Positions 18,379 to 27,110 of a stretch of DNA of 64,000 nucleotides are shown one piece after another. The notes under the pieces are model-generated. The model saw only the letters and a list, made by a program, of their open reading frames with translations. It had not been told where the DNA came from and searched no databases. The DNA is from Deltaproteobacteria bacterium (GTDB taxonomy: Bacteria; Myxococcota_A; UBA796; UBA2385): positions 148,416 through 212,415 of the forward strand of contig JAEUKK010000126.1 in assembly GCA_016792625.1 (NCBI GenBank), in the 5' to 3' direction. Position 1 is the first letter of the stretch. Each line of letters opens with the position of its first letter. The translations under genes were made by a program, and so were the position numbers.

Positions 18379-20241
18379 TCAGGCCCGGCGACGCCGCCGG
18401 ATGACCAGCGCGGCGAGGGCCGCACCAATCGCGCTCAGCGGCGCGCCCCCACCGGCGCAGCCACAGCCAGAATCGGGTGTTTTGACGATGCTGAGGCCGT
18501 CCTCGCCTGAGTCCTCAGCCGGCGCGTCGATCTTCTCGTCGCCGGTATCGGTGGGCTCGGGGGCGGAGGTGTCGTCTCCCCCCGGGTCCACCGGGCCGTC
18601 GCCGCGCAAGAACACACCACAGGTGCCGTCCCCAGTCGACCGCACCTCAGCCACGCAGCCGGGCGACGCGTCGAGGCTCAGCCCGCCCACGTCACAGGCG
18701 GTTGCCCAGACCACCGAGAGCTCAGGCATGTCGGGCGCGCAGCCCACCCCGTCCGGGGCGATCACGGTCCACCCGCCGCTGCCGACCAGCAGCGCGGCCT
18801 CCGCCGTCCGCGCGCCAGGGTCGGCCTGCACCGCGCCGCCGCGGACCTCCAGACGGTCGAAGGTCGAGGTGGCCCCACCCGAGCGGAGCGTGCCGCCCCG
18901 CTGCAGCAGGTCGTCGGCCGCGTTCACGCTCAGCGTGCCGCCGTCGAGCTCCAATGACTGGAGGAAGACGCCGTCCACCGCGCTCTCCTCGATGAGGAGC
19001 TGGTCGATGTGGGCCTCACCGGCCCGCACCCGCACCCGCCCGCGGGCGGCTTGCACGTGCAGCTCACCGACAATGGCGACTCCGCCGTTGATCACGAGCT
19101 CACCAGCGCCGCCCTCCGCCTGACCCAGGGCCACCCGATCCAAGGTCAACGTGGCGCCGCTGGGCACCCACAGGCGGCCGCCGCCACCCGTCCACCCATC
19201 CCCGTCTTCGTGCGCGCCGCCCAGGGCGAGGTCGGCGACCATGGTCTCTCCGCCGGGGAGGACCTCTGTCCATAAGTAGACCGGGTGGGAGATGAGGCGC
19301 CCTGAAGCTGGAGGGGCGCCGTCCTCTTCGTCGCTGAGCCAGGGCCCCGCCCAAGGCCAAGCGAGGTCGCCATCGGGCACCACCACAGCCTCCGCGACGT
19401 CAATGAAGGGCTCGACCTCCTCCCGATCCAGGTCTGGGGGCGGGCTGAGCCAGCGGGGCGACCAGCCGGTGAGGGCGGGCACCATCACCGCTGCGATGAG
19501 CGCGCTGCCCTGACGGGAGGGGTGACTGCCATCGCCATCGTAGAGGGCCACAAATTCACTGCCGTCGGCGAGCGGATCGGCCCCCGCGGCGACGATATGG
19601 TCATGGATGTGCGCGAAGGCCCGGTTCACCGGCACGAGGTAAATGGGGCGCTCGATCGTCGCCGCGAGCTCGGCGTACCGCCGATAGCCCTGCTCCAACC
19701 TCGTGTTCATCGTGGTGAAGTCGGGGTAGAGCGTCGGGTTGCCCGAGTCGCCGTCGCGCCGACCCCAGGTCACGAACAGGAAGGGGGTGGCCCCGGCGGC
19801 GGCGCCCATGTCGGCGAGGGGGCCGACCGCGGCGGCGCTGGTGATCCAGAAGGGGTGGTCTTCGGGGAAGCCGGGGACCTGGCTCTGATCTTGAAGGACC
19901 AAAAACCGCGCAGGCACGCTGCCTTCGCCGAAGCGAGCGTACCAGGGGCTCGAGGTGGTGCTCGCACGGGTGAAGTGGTCGTTGAGCGTGAGACCACCGT
20001 CAGCGAGGCGCTCCCCGTCGATCGCGACGAGGGGCGGGCCGCTGCCCCGGGCCAGCTCCTCGACCCGCTGGTCGAGCTCGTTGAACTGCGTGTACGAGTT
20101 CCCGAGCATCAAGGCGCGGTGTGCCTCGGCCGCCTGCGCGAATCCGCCCACGAAGAGCGAGGCCAGCACAGCGGGGAGCGAGGTCAGGATCGACGCGGAG
20201 CGGCAGGAGCGGGCGGCCAAAGGCACCTCCGCGGCGAGCAT
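18379..20241 (-). CDS. Secreted SGNH-hydrolase-like protein with MYXO-CTERM-like anchor
   Basis: The start ATG 20241 is chosen because a signal peptide follows (about 1-35, ending FAQAAEA); upstream codons in frame look non-coding. Residues about 40-285 resemble an SGNH/GDSL fold: ALMLGNSYTQ holds the Ser and DGSHPSRQGS the Asp/His pair. Next comes a Val/Gly-rich beta-helix-like region (about 340-500) with many short repeats, then an acidic Thr/Asp linker. The C-terminus is GCGCAGGGAP, a hydrophobic segment and RRRRRA, which is the layout of a MYXO-CTERM sorting signal. Predicted to be an exported, surface-processed esterase-like protein; its substrate is unknown. Confidence 0.75.
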   Translation of the reverse strand: MLAAEVPLAARSCRSASILTSLPAVLASLFVGGFAQAAEAHRALMLGNSYTQFNELDQRVEELARGSGPPLVAIDGERLADGGLTLNDHFTRASTTSSPWYARFGEGSVPARFLVLQDQSQVPGFPEDHPFWITSAAAVGPLADMGAAAGATPFLFVTWGRRDGDSGNPTLYPDFTTMNTRLEQGYRRYAELAATIERPIYLVPVNRAFAHIHDHIVAAGADPLADGSEFVALYDGDGSHPSRQGSALIAAVMVPALTGWSPRWLSPPPDLDREEVEPFIDVAEAVVVPDGDLAWPWAGPWLSDEEDGAPPASGRLISHPVYLWTEVLPGGETMVADLALGGAHEDGDGWTGGGGRLWVPSGATLTLDRVALGQAEGGAGELVINGGVAIVGELHVQAARGRVRVRAGEAHIDQLLIEESAVDGVFLQSLELDGGTLSVNAADDLLQRGGTLRSGGATSTFDRLEVRGGAVQADPGARTAEAALLVGSGGWTVIAPDGVGCAPDMPELSVVWATACDVGGLSLDASPGCVAEVRSTGDGTCGVFLRGDGPVDPGGDDTSAPEPTDTGDEKIDAPAEDSGEDGLSIVKTPDSGCGCAGGGAPLSAIGAALAALVIRRRRRA

Positions 20242-20315
20242 AGCGGAGCGCCCCGAGCGGTGGCGCGGCGCCGCGCCCGTCGACAGCCCGTCGCCGTACG
20301 CTGGTTGAGAGTGAC

Positions 20316-21644
20316 GTGCAGATCGTTCATGCCGGCCTAGGCGTGCCAGCGCAGCGGGGGGCGGCCGGGCTGCGGTGCTACACTCCGGCTCGGCCGGCCC
20401 CTCGCTCCCGCGCTTCACGCGCGGCGCGCCCGGGCCGCTCGAGGTGGACCATCGCTCGCCCGCTCCCGCTCATCGGCCTGCTTTTGGGCGCCGTCGTCGG
20501 CGGGGTCGCGCTCGCCGGCGGACTGACCCGAAAAGGCAGCCCGCCGCCCCCGGTCGACCCTGTGGCCGCCGCGCCGGTCACCGCGCCGCCTCCGCCCCCG
20601 GCTCCGGCCCTGTTCAGCCAGCCCCTCCCCCTCCACATCGACAAGGTGCCCGAGGGGCTCGCCTCGATCTCCAGCCAAGCTTGCACCGCTTGCCACGGCG
20701 GCACCCACGGGGCCTGGGAGCAGAGCGCGCACGCAAACGCGTGGAACGACGCCGATTTTCAGGCCGCCATGGCCCGCGTGGGCAACGCGACGGCCTGCCG
20801 CGCCTGCCACCTGCCCCTGACCAACCAGCACGCCAAGCTCGCCGCGGCCAACCACAACAACCAGATCGACCGGCCTGAGCTGCTCCCCAACCCAAGCTGG
20901 GACCCCACGCTCATGCGCGAGGGCGTCAGCTGCGCGGCCTGCCACGTGCGCGACGGGCTGGTGATCGGGCCGCGGGCCGCCCCCGGCGCGCCCCACCCGG
21001 TCGCCGCGAGCGCCGAGCTGCACAGCTCTGAGCTGTGCGCGACCTGTCACCAGCTCAGCTGGCCTGAGGCAAAGTCCGCCTTCTACGACACCTTTGGCGA
21101 GTGGGGTCGCAGTGCCTACGCCAAGTCTGGCGTGCAATGCCAAGACTGCCACATGCCACCCAAGCCCACCGGGAGCATCGGCGGCCGCTTCGCCGCCGAG
21201 CCCGACCACAGCTTCGCGGTGCCGCTTGAGCATGGCCTGAGCCTGTACCTGTCGATGCCCGCCGCCGAGCTCCAGCGCGGCGCGCCCTTCGCGGTGTCGG
21301 TGCGGGTGCTCAACAGCGGCGCCGGGCACATGATCCCCACCGGATCGCCCTACAAGGTGCTCGTGGTTCACCTTGAGCTGGTGGGCGCAGACGGCAAGGT
21401 GATCGACCCCGGCAGCAGCGTCCGGGTGGGCCGCACGGTCACCGACGCGCCGCCCTGGGACACGGTGACCGACAACCGCCTCGCGCCCGGCGCCGAGCTC
21501 AGCCTCGCGCACAGCTTCGTGGTGCCCCAAAAGCTCGCCGCGCAGACCGCCAGCCTGCGGGTGCGCGTCGACCGCGAGCTGGTGGGCGGGGCGAGCGGCC
21601 CCAAGACCGTCCTGACCCGGGCCTGGCCCCTTCCCCTGCTATGA
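20316..21644 (+). CDS. Membrane-anchored pentaheme cytochrome c (c554-like)
   Basis: Five CxxCH motifs are visible: CTACHGG, CRACHLP, CAACHVR, CATCHQL and CQDCHMP. One N-terminal hydrophobic segment (LPLIGLLLGAVVGGVALAGG) precedes a Pro-rich linker, so the heme domain is probably anchored in the periplasm. A beta-sandwich-like C-terminal part of about 150 residues has no heme. The family includes cytochrome c554-like electron carriers. The start is uncertain: GTG 20316 is the first in frame, but no ATG exists before the membrane segment, and a TACACT hexamer at about 20379-20384 could be a -10 box inside this extension. Divergent from the SGNH gene by about 75 bp. Confidence 0.8.
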   Translation: MQIVHAGLGVPAQRGAAGLRCYTPARPAPRSRASRAARPGRSRWTIARPLPLIGLLLGAVVGGVALAGGLTRKGSPPPPVDPVAAAPVTAPPPPPAPALFSQPLPLHIDKVPEGLASISSQACTACHGGTHGAWEQSAHANAWNDADFQAAMARVGNATACRACHLPLTNQHAKLAAANHNNQIDRPELLPNPSWDPTLMREGVSCAACHVRDGLVIGPRAAPGAPHPVAASAELHSSELCATCHQLSWPEAKSAFYDTFGEWGRSAYAKSGVQCQDCHMPPKPTGSIGGRFAAEPDHSFAVPLEHGLSLYLSMPAAELQRGAPFAVSVRVLNSGAGHMIPTGSPYKVLVVHLELVGADGKVIDPGSSVRVGRTVTDAPPWDTVTDNRLAPGAELSLAHSFVVPQKLAAQTASLRVRVDRELVGGASGPKTVLTRAWPLPLL

Positions 21645-21663
21645 TCTATTGATTGGAGAGCCG

Positions 21664-22881
21664 ATGATCCGGCACGCGGCGCTCACCCACCCCGGGTTGC
21701 GGCGGGAGAACAACGAGGACAGCCTGCTCTGCCTGCCCGAGCAGGGCCTATTTGTGGTGGCCGACGGCGTCGGCGGGCGGGCCGCCGGTGAGGTGGCCAG
21801 CGCGCTCTGCGTCGAGGTCCTCGCCGAGCACGCGGCGCGCCTCGCCGCCGCGGTGGCCGGCTGGAGCCGCCGCCGCGACTGGCAGAGCCGGGATGGCGTG
21901 CTGCGGGCGCTTGAGGTGGCTTGCCTCGAGGCGAGCGCCCGGGTCTACGAGGAGGGCGAGCGCACGCACCGCCGGGGCATGACCACCACGCTCGTGGTCG
22001 CCCTCGTAGGTGGAGGGAGCGCCTTTTTCGCCCACGTCGGCGACTCGCGCATCTACCTGCTGCGCGACGGCCTCATTCGCCAGCTGACCGAAGATCACAG
22101 CGTGGTCAACGAGATGATCCGCAACGGAGCGATGAGCGCCCATGACGCGCTTCGCTCGCAGTACCGCAACGTCATCACCAAGGCGGTCGGCATCAAGCCG
22201 AACGAGAAGCCCGACCTGCTCAGCGCCGAGATCCTGCCCGGCGACCGGCTGCTGCTGTGCAGCGATGGGCTCAGCGACCCCGTCGATGCCGACGAGATCG
22301 AGGAGATCGCCTGCCAAAACGACGTCCAGACTTGCGGTCAGCAGCTCATTGAGGCCGCGCTGCGGGCCGGCGGCCCCGACAACGTCTCGGTCATCGTGGT
22401 CGAGCCTGAGGCCACGCCCCAGACCGAGGCGGCGCGGGCCCGCGCCCAGATCATGCAGGATCTCTTCCTGTTCAGAGACATGCCCTTCCACACCCGCCTG
22501 CGGGTCAGCCGCATCTGCGAAGAGCTCTTCTTCTCACCCGGGACCGTGCTCGTCCGCGAAGGTGACGCAGGCGACAGCATGTTCGTGATCGTGCAGGGCA
22601 GCGCGGTGGTCACCAGCGGCGAGCTGCGCTTGGCCCGGCTCGGCGCGGGCGAGCACTTCGGAGAGCTCGGCCTTCTCGAGTCCCGGCCGCGGACAGCGAC
22701 GGTGGCGGGGGAGAGCTGGGGATCGGCCATCGTGATCCGCCGAAGCCAGCTCGTGGAGTTCTGTGAGCGGGAGCCCGCGCTGGGCAACGCCATCCTCTGG
22801 CGGCTGCTCGCCACGCTCGGTGAGCGCTTGCAGGCCGCGAATTCGCTGGCGGTGCGGGCGACAGGCGAGCTTGGCGGCTGA
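21664..22881 (+). CDS. PP2C-type protein phosphatase with C-terminal cyclic-nucleotide-binding domain
   Basis: ATG 21664 has GGAG at 21655-21658. Residues 1-240 form a PPM/PP2C phosphatase: RRENNEDS, VVADGVGGRAAGE with the metal Asp34, GMTTTLVV, AHVGDSRIYL, LCSDGLSD and GGPDNVSVIVV. Residues about 270-395 form a cNMP-binding beta-roll (FSPGTVLVREGDAGDSMFVIVQG, FGELGLLESRPRTATV). The combination suggests a Ser/Thr phosphatase gated by cAMP or another ligand. It is 19 bp after the cytochrome stop and probably read with it. A partner kinase is not in the window. Confidence 0.9.
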   Translation: MIRHAALTHPGLRRENNEDSLLCLPEQGLFVVADGVGGRAAGEVASALCVEVLAEHAARLAAAVAGWSRRRDWQSRDGVLRALEVACLEASARVYEEGERTHRRGMTTTLVVALVGGGSAFFAHVGDSRIYLLRDGLIRQLTEDHSVVNEMIRNGAMSAHDALRSQYRNVITKAVGIKPNEKPDLLSAEILPGDRLLLCSDGLSDPVDADEIEEIACQNDVQTCGQQLIEAALRAGGPDNVSVIVVEPEATPQTEAARARAQIMQDLFLFRDMPFHTRLRVSRICEELFFSPGTVLVREGDAGDSMFVIVQGSAVVTSGELRLARLGAGEHFGELGLLESRPRTATVAGESWGSAIVIRRSQLVEFCEREPALGNAILWRLLATLGERLQAANSLAVRATGELGG

Positions 22882-22953
22882 GCAGCCGGTCGGGTGGGGA
22901 GCGGCGGGGCGTCGCCGGATAGGGCGCCCCACACCGCCAACCAGGAGCCCCCC

Positions 22954-23814
22954 ATGCGCGTAGAGTGCGCGATCAGCCCTGACGCCGACGATCTGTTCAT
23001 GCTGCGGGGCCTGATGCTCGGCCGGGTCGACCCGCGTGGCCATGAGTTCGTCGTCCGCACCGCCGACACCCACGCGCTGAACATGGGCGCCGACGCTGAT
23101 CCGGCGACCCTGCCCGCGGTCTCGGCGATCAGCGTGGCCTGGTACCCGCGCCTCGCCGACCGCTGGCAGCTGCTCCCCCACGGCGGCAGCGTCGGGCGGG
23201 GCTACGGCCCGGTCGTGGTCGCGCCGCCCGTCGACGGCGAGGCGCCCACGCTCACCTCGCTGCGCGGCCGACGCATCGCCGTCCCGGGCACGAGCACCAC
23301 CGCCTACACCGTGCTGCGGCTCATGCTCGACGAGTTCGAGCCGGTGGTGATCCCGATCGTGCCCCCCGAGCGGGTCTTCGAGGCCCTGGCCGCCGGCGAG
23401 GTCGACGCGGCCCTGCTCATCCACGAGGGGCGGCTCACCTATGGCGACCACGGCCTCGTTTTGGTGGCCGACACGGGTGCTTGGTGGCAGACCGAGGTGG
23501 GCGCGCCCCTCCCGCTGGGCGCCAACGTCATCCGCCGCGATTTGGGCCCCGAGACCATCGCCGAGATCAGCGCGGCCCTGCGCGACAGCATCGCCGACGG
23601 CCTCGCCGACCGGGAGGCCGCCATCGGATGGCTGCTGCGCCGCGGGGGCCCGCTTCAGACGGCCGCCGCGGTCGACGCCTACCTCTCGCTCTATGCGAAC
23701 GAAGACAGCCTCGACTACGGCGAAGACGGCCGCCGCGGGGTGGAGGAGCTGCTCCGCCGCGGCGTGCAGGCCGGCCTGCTCCCCGGCCACCCGCCGGTGG
23801 ACTGGGCCCCCTAG
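22954..23814 (+). CDS. mqnD: 1,4-dihydroxy-6-naphthoate synthase MqnD (futalosine menaquinone pathway)
   Basis: ATG 22954 follows CCAGGAG. The 286-residue protein has the periplasmic-binding-protein-like fold of MqnA/MqnD. The motif LLIHEGRLTY (His157) fits the MqnD catalytic histidine, which opens cyclic dehypoxanthine futalosine. The early motif AISPDADDLFMLRGL is also characteristic. The product feeds menaquinone, the quinone that an alternative complex III such as the one at the left edge would oxidise. No other mqn gene is in the window. MqnA is the alternative assignment, less likely given the HEGxLTY motif. Confidence 0.85.
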   Translation: MRVECAISPDADDLFMLRGLMLGRVDPRGHEFVVRTADTHALNMGADADPATLPAVSAISVAWYPRLADRWQLLPHGGSVGRGYGPVVVAPPVDGEAPTLTSLRGRRIAVPGTSTTAYTVLRLMLDEFEPVVIPIVPPERVFEALAAGEVDAALLIHEGRLTYGDHGLVLVADTGAWWQTEVGAPLPLGANVIRRDLGPETIAEISAALRDSIADGLADREAAIGWLLRRGGPLQTAAAVDAYLSLYANEDSLDYGEDGRRGVEELLRRGVQAGLLPGHPPVDWAP

Positions 23815-23889
23815 CGGGCCGCGCTCCGCTCGTGTCGATCATTCGTCGCAACGGGACGATGAGGCCGCTCAGGTGGACAGAAGGGTCGT

Positions 23890-23904
23890 TGGCACGGCCC
23901 TTGC
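23890..23904 (+). promoter_or_regulatory. Sigma-54 (-24/-12) promoter
   Basis: TGGCAC at 23890-23895 and TTGC at 23901-23904 are separated by exactly 5 nt, giving the canonical 12-nt GG-to-GC spacing. It lies 34 bp before the ATG at 23938, so transcription would start near 23916. An NtrC-type activator gene is encoded about 3.2 kb downstream. Confidence 0.85.
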
Positions 23905-23937
23905 CGGGCGCTCGGCGAACCCTCGCCGGAGCTCACC

Positions 23938-24618
23938 ATGCACACCGCCGCCGCCCTCGCGCTCAGCCTCGCCGCCCTCCTCGCCCACGTCGCGCCGCAG
24001 GGCGCCCCGCCGGCCCCCTTGCTGAGCCTCGGTCCGGTGAGCCCCGCCGCTGCGGCCCTCTTCGCCGGTCGGCCACGCATCGAGGTGGCCGGGCTGGTCC
24101 ACAAGACCGCGGGCGGCCAAGTGATCCTGCTGCAGGTCGAGCTGGCCGAGGGCCTCGGCGGGCCCCGCCTGCAGCTGGTGGAGGGCCAGCCGGTCGACGA
24201 GCATGAGGTGATCGCGCTGATCCCCGGGCTCGCTGCGGCGAGCGCGCCGCGGGCCCACGCCGAGACCGCGCTCCTCCCCGGCGAGGCGGAGCGGGTCGGC
24301 CAGAGCGCAGACGGCGTATGGGTCGCGCGCCTCGACGAAGAGCTGGTGCTGCACCTCGATCTCCACGCGCTGGACGAGGACGGGCAGCCCGAGCGGGCGG
24401 CGAGCCGGTCCCAGGCCCTCGGCCGCGGCGCCTCCCACGACGCGCTGCCGGTGATCGAGTGGGCGGGCGACCTCGACGAGGATGGCGCGCTGGACTTGAT
24501 CATCGACAGCGGCAGCACCGCCGGTGGCCCGCAGCGGCGCCGGCTATGGAGCTCCGGCGCTGCGCTGGACGGCGATCTCGTCGGCCTCCGCGCGGAGGGT
24601 GAGCCCTCCGGCTGCTGA
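23938..24618 (+). CDS. Secreted protein of unknown function behind a sigma-54 promoter
   Basis: ATG 23938 is preceded by GGAG at about 23927. The 226-residue product has a signal peptide (residues 1-22, ALSLAALLAHVAPQG) and no other membrane segment. The middle is beta-rich, and near residue 175 the sequence GDLDEDGALDLIIDSG resembles an FG-GAP or EF-hand-like Ca-binding loop. The C-terminus is hydrophilic and ends GC. I do not recognise a family. Its expression should require RpoN and an enhancer-binding protein. A terminator follows 20 bp after the stop, so it is a single-gene transcript. Confidence 0.75.
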   Translation: MHTAAALALSLAALLAHVAPQGAPPAPLLSLGPVSPAAAALFAGRPRIEVAGLVHKTAGGQVILLQVELAEGLGGPRLQLVEGQPVDEHEVIALIPGLAAASAPRAHAETALLPGEAERVGQSADGVWVARLDEELVLHLDLHALDEDGQPERAASRSQALGRGASHDALPVIEWAGDLDEDGALDLIIDSGSTAGGPQRRRLWSSGAALDGDLVGLRAEGEPSGC

Positions 24619-24636
24619 TCAGCGCCCCTCTCCCAC

Positions 24637-24668
24637 GCGCCCGCCCTTCTGGCGGGCGTCGCTGCTTT
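24637..24668 (+). terminator. Intrinsic terminator
   Basis: An 8-bp perfect GC stem (24638-24645 with 24651-24658, extended by a G-T pair) with a 5-nt loop is followed by gctgcTTTTcc. It closes the sigma-54-driven gene. Confidence 0.75.
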
Positions 24669-24786
24669 TCCAACATGCGGCGCGTTCTCCCTCCCATTCC
24701 CAATCCCAACCCCAATCGCGGCCCGAGGCTGCGCCACGCCCGACCGCTCCAGCGCCCCGAGGAGTAGAGTCAGCGGCGAGGTGCAC

Positions 24787-25662
24787 ATGCTCCGCTGGAC
24801 CCAGGCAGGCGCCGTCGCAGCGCCGACCACCGTGCAGATCCGCGTCCAGCGGCGTTTTGACGGGCGGGTGCCTGTCGGCGTCCAGGCGCCGAGCCGCGGA
24901 CTCGATCCACGCGAGCTCGTCGACAACATCCTCTGGTTCACGGCCGGCTCACGGGGCCCCCGCACCCGCCCCTGCGACACCCTCGTGCTGACCGGCGCGG
25001 GCCTAGCCACCCGGGGGGACCTGCCCGCCGCCGTGCTCATCGGTCGAGCAGAGGGCATCCGCCGCGTGGTCATGCACGTGGACATCGACGATCTCGAGGC
25101 AGTGGCCGAGGCCGAGCTCGGGGCGTCCGCCGATGCCCTCGCGCTTCGGGTCGGGGCCGGCCCCGAGCGGCTCCGCGCGCTGGCCGCAATTCGGCGCGCG
25201 GCCGCGCGCGGGCAAGAGGTGCGGGCCTCGCTCCTGCTCGAAGAGGCCGATCTGGACGCCATCCCCGCCTTGGGGCTCGAGGTCGTCGCCGCCGGCGCCC
25301 GCGGGGTCCAGCTCAGCTACCCCTTCCCCGGCGGGCCGCCGCCGCCCCCGGTGCCCGCCGCCGCGGCCGCCGCCGAGGCGCTGCTTGACGCGCTCCCCGC
25401 CGAGGTCTCCGCCTCGATCAAAGGGCTCCCTGCCTGCGTGCTGCGCCCGACCAGCGCGGCCCGGGCGAGCTGGCGCACGCCCAACCGCTGGTACGTCGAC
25501 GCCCATCACCAGCGCGACAAGGCAGTGCTCTTCTTGCCCGAGGTGGTGCGCTTCGCCAAAGCCGACCTATGCCGCTTCTGCGCGCTGGACTCGCGCTGCG
25601 ACGGCTACTTTGACGGGGCGGGTCAAATGCCCGGGCTGCCCGCGCTGCGCCCAGCACCCTAA
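24787..25662 (+). CDS. Radical-SAM-like protein lacking the cluster cysteines
   Basis: About 291 residues from ATG 24787; GTG 24781 is an alternative two codons earlier. The order of elements follows a radical SAM barrel: a first strand (TVQIRVQRRFDGRVPVGVQA), a helix DPRELVDNILWF, then TLVLTGAGLATRGDLPAAV, where active members have a GGEP-like motif, and IRRVVMHVDID. The CxxxCxxC that binds the 4Fe-4S cluster is absent. The C-terminus keeps three Cys in DLCRFCALDSRCDGYF, as in SPASM-type tails. I infer a degenerate radical SAM paralogue with a scaffold role. The alternative is an unrelated TIM-barrel protein. Confidence 0.5.
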   Translation: MLRWTQAGAVAAPTTVQIRVQRRFDGRVPVGVQAPSRGLDPRELVDNILWFTAGSRGPRTRPCDTLVLTGAGLATRGDLPAAVLIGRAEGIRRVVMHVDIDDLEAVAEAELGASADALALRVGAGPERLRALAAIRRAAARGQEVRASLLLEEADLDAIPALGLEVVAAGARGVQLSYPFPGGPPPPPVPAAAAAAEALLDALPAEVSASIKGLPACVLRPTSAARASWRTPNRWYVDAHHQRDKAVLFLPEVVRFAKADLCRFCALDSRCDGYFDGAGQMPGLPALRPAP

Positions 25663-25679
25663 GCCGTGCGGGCCGGGGC

Positions 25680-26906
25680 TCAGCGCAGCACGTCCTCGAC
25701 CTGCTGCAGCTGGGCGCGCACCCGCACGGCCTCGTCCGGAGCGGCCGCCTGCGAGGCCTTCAGCGCAGCGACCGCCTCGGCGCCCCGCCCCTCGAGCAAA
25801 AAGGCCTGTGCCCGCAGCCACTCCGCCCGCCCTGGGTCGCTCGCCTCGCTGCGCGCGCCCTCGAGGGCCTTGACCGCCTTCGCGCCATCGCCGGCGCAGA
25901 CGAAGGCCGCGCCCTCAAGCAGCTGCAGCGCGCCGATGCCGGGGTTGGCGAGCCGCAGCTGGCGGGCCCGGCCGGCCGCCGTTCGGCAGTCGTTGTTTTG
26001 CAGATCGGTCGCAACCAAGCTCAAATCGCTCGGCAACCCTGCGCCGGTGGGCAGCTCGGGGACGTCGCGGACCGCCAGCGGGCGGAGGGCGGCGTTCGGC
26101 GCCCCGCCGGTGATGGGCGCGTCCCCGCCGCGCAGGGCAAAGGCGCCAGCGCCGATCACAGCGACGAGCACGACCACGCCGATGAGGAGGGGGGCCCGGC
26201 GTGGTGCGTCGACCGGAGCGGCGTCCCGCGCCGAGGCCCGTGGCGCTGGGCCCGCCCCGGTTCGCGGAGCGGGCGCGCTGGCCGCGCGCGGGGCGGCGGT
26301 CGCGCCCGCGGGCCCTGCGTCGCGGCGGGTCTGCTCATCGAGGGCCTCGCGCATGATCTCGGCGAGGTTCATGCCCGGGGGCAGCGCGAAGTCGTCGTCT
26401 TCGACGGCCTCGGCGATGTCGTCGCGGGTGGCCTCGGTGTCAGCGGCGTCCCAGTTGCGGACGATGGCGTCGACGATCCGCACATCCTCACGGCATGCTC
26501 CGCATGACCCGAGGTGCCGCTCAGCGGCCTCGCGCATCCGGGGGACGACCGAGCCCGGCGCGAGCGCGAAGGTGACCGCCAGCGGCGGCGGGAGGTGCGC
26601 GTCCGCGCTCGCCGCGCGGCCCTCTTGCATGCCCTCGACCGCGACCCGGCAGGCCGCCATCAACGCGGCCGCCTTGACCTGGTTCGCGGTCTCGCCCGGG
26701 CGCCGCATCACCTCAGCGGCGATGGTCGCCGTGATCTCGCGCCGCTGCTCTTCTTGGCGCAAGCGGTTGCGGGCGACCGGCCCGAGGGCCGCGCGCAAGG
26801 CACGATCCGCGAGAACACGCTCTCCCACGCTGCGGATCGCGTTGCGCACAGCGGTCGCGGCCGTCGGATCCCCCTTGCGCCACCGCTCGACCAGCAGGTC
26901 ATCCAC
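25680..26906 (-). CDS. Zinc-finger single-pass membrane protein with TPR-like periplasmic domain
   Basis: GTG 26906 is preceded by GGGGAGG at ideal distance; the longer in-frame extension to 27131 would overlap the divergent gene. Residues 1-30 (VDDLLVERWRKGDPTAATAV) look like the start of an ECF-sigma or anti-sigma interaction helix. Around residue 130, HLGSCGACREDV is an HxxxCxxC zinc finger of the anti-sigma type. One membrane segment (PLLIGVVVLVAVIGAGAFAL) lies near residue 245. The C-terminal 150 residues form TPR-like helices. Probably an anti-sigma or adaptor protein of the inner membrane. The cognate sigma factor is not adjacent. Divergent from the NtrC regulator. Confidence 0.6.
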   Translation of the reverse strand: MDDLLVERWRKGDPTAATAVRNAIRSVGERVLADRALRAALGPVARNRLRQEEQRREITATIAAEVMRRPGETANQVKAAALMAACRVAVEGMQEGRAASADAHLPPPLAVTFALAPGSVVPRMREAAERHLGSCGACREDVRIVDAIVRNWDAADTEATRDDIAEAVEDDDFALPPGMNLAEIMREALDEQTRRDAGPAGATAAPRAASAPAPRTGAGPAPRASARDAAPVDAPRRAPLLIGVVVLVAVIGAGAFALRGGDAPITGGAPNAALRPLAVRDVPELPTGAGLPSDLSLVATDLQNNDCRTAAGRARQLRLANPGIGALQLLEGAAFVCAGDGAKAVKALEGARSEASDPGRAEWLRAQAFLLEGRGAEAVAALKASQAAAPDEAVRVRAQLQQVEDVLR

Positions 26907-27110
26907 GCCGCCTCCCCGCGGCCCACGCCGCCCGTCGGTCCAGTGTAGCAAGCGGCGAGGTGCCCCCGGCTCCGTTGGCGCGCGCCGAGCTCCGCGCCGG
27001 CCGCGATGGGCCTCCACCGGCCACACCCGCGTGGCCGCGGCGCGATCGGTGGCGTAGGAGGGCGGCCGGTCCGCCGAGGGCTCCAGCGGCGCCGGCCGGG
27101 GGAGGTGCGC

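Noticed and set aside
20316..20430. N-terminal extension of the pentaheme cytochrome as a separate domain
   Set aside because: It is Arg/Pro-rich, lacks conserved features and may include a promoter; I keep the gene but do not interpret the extension.
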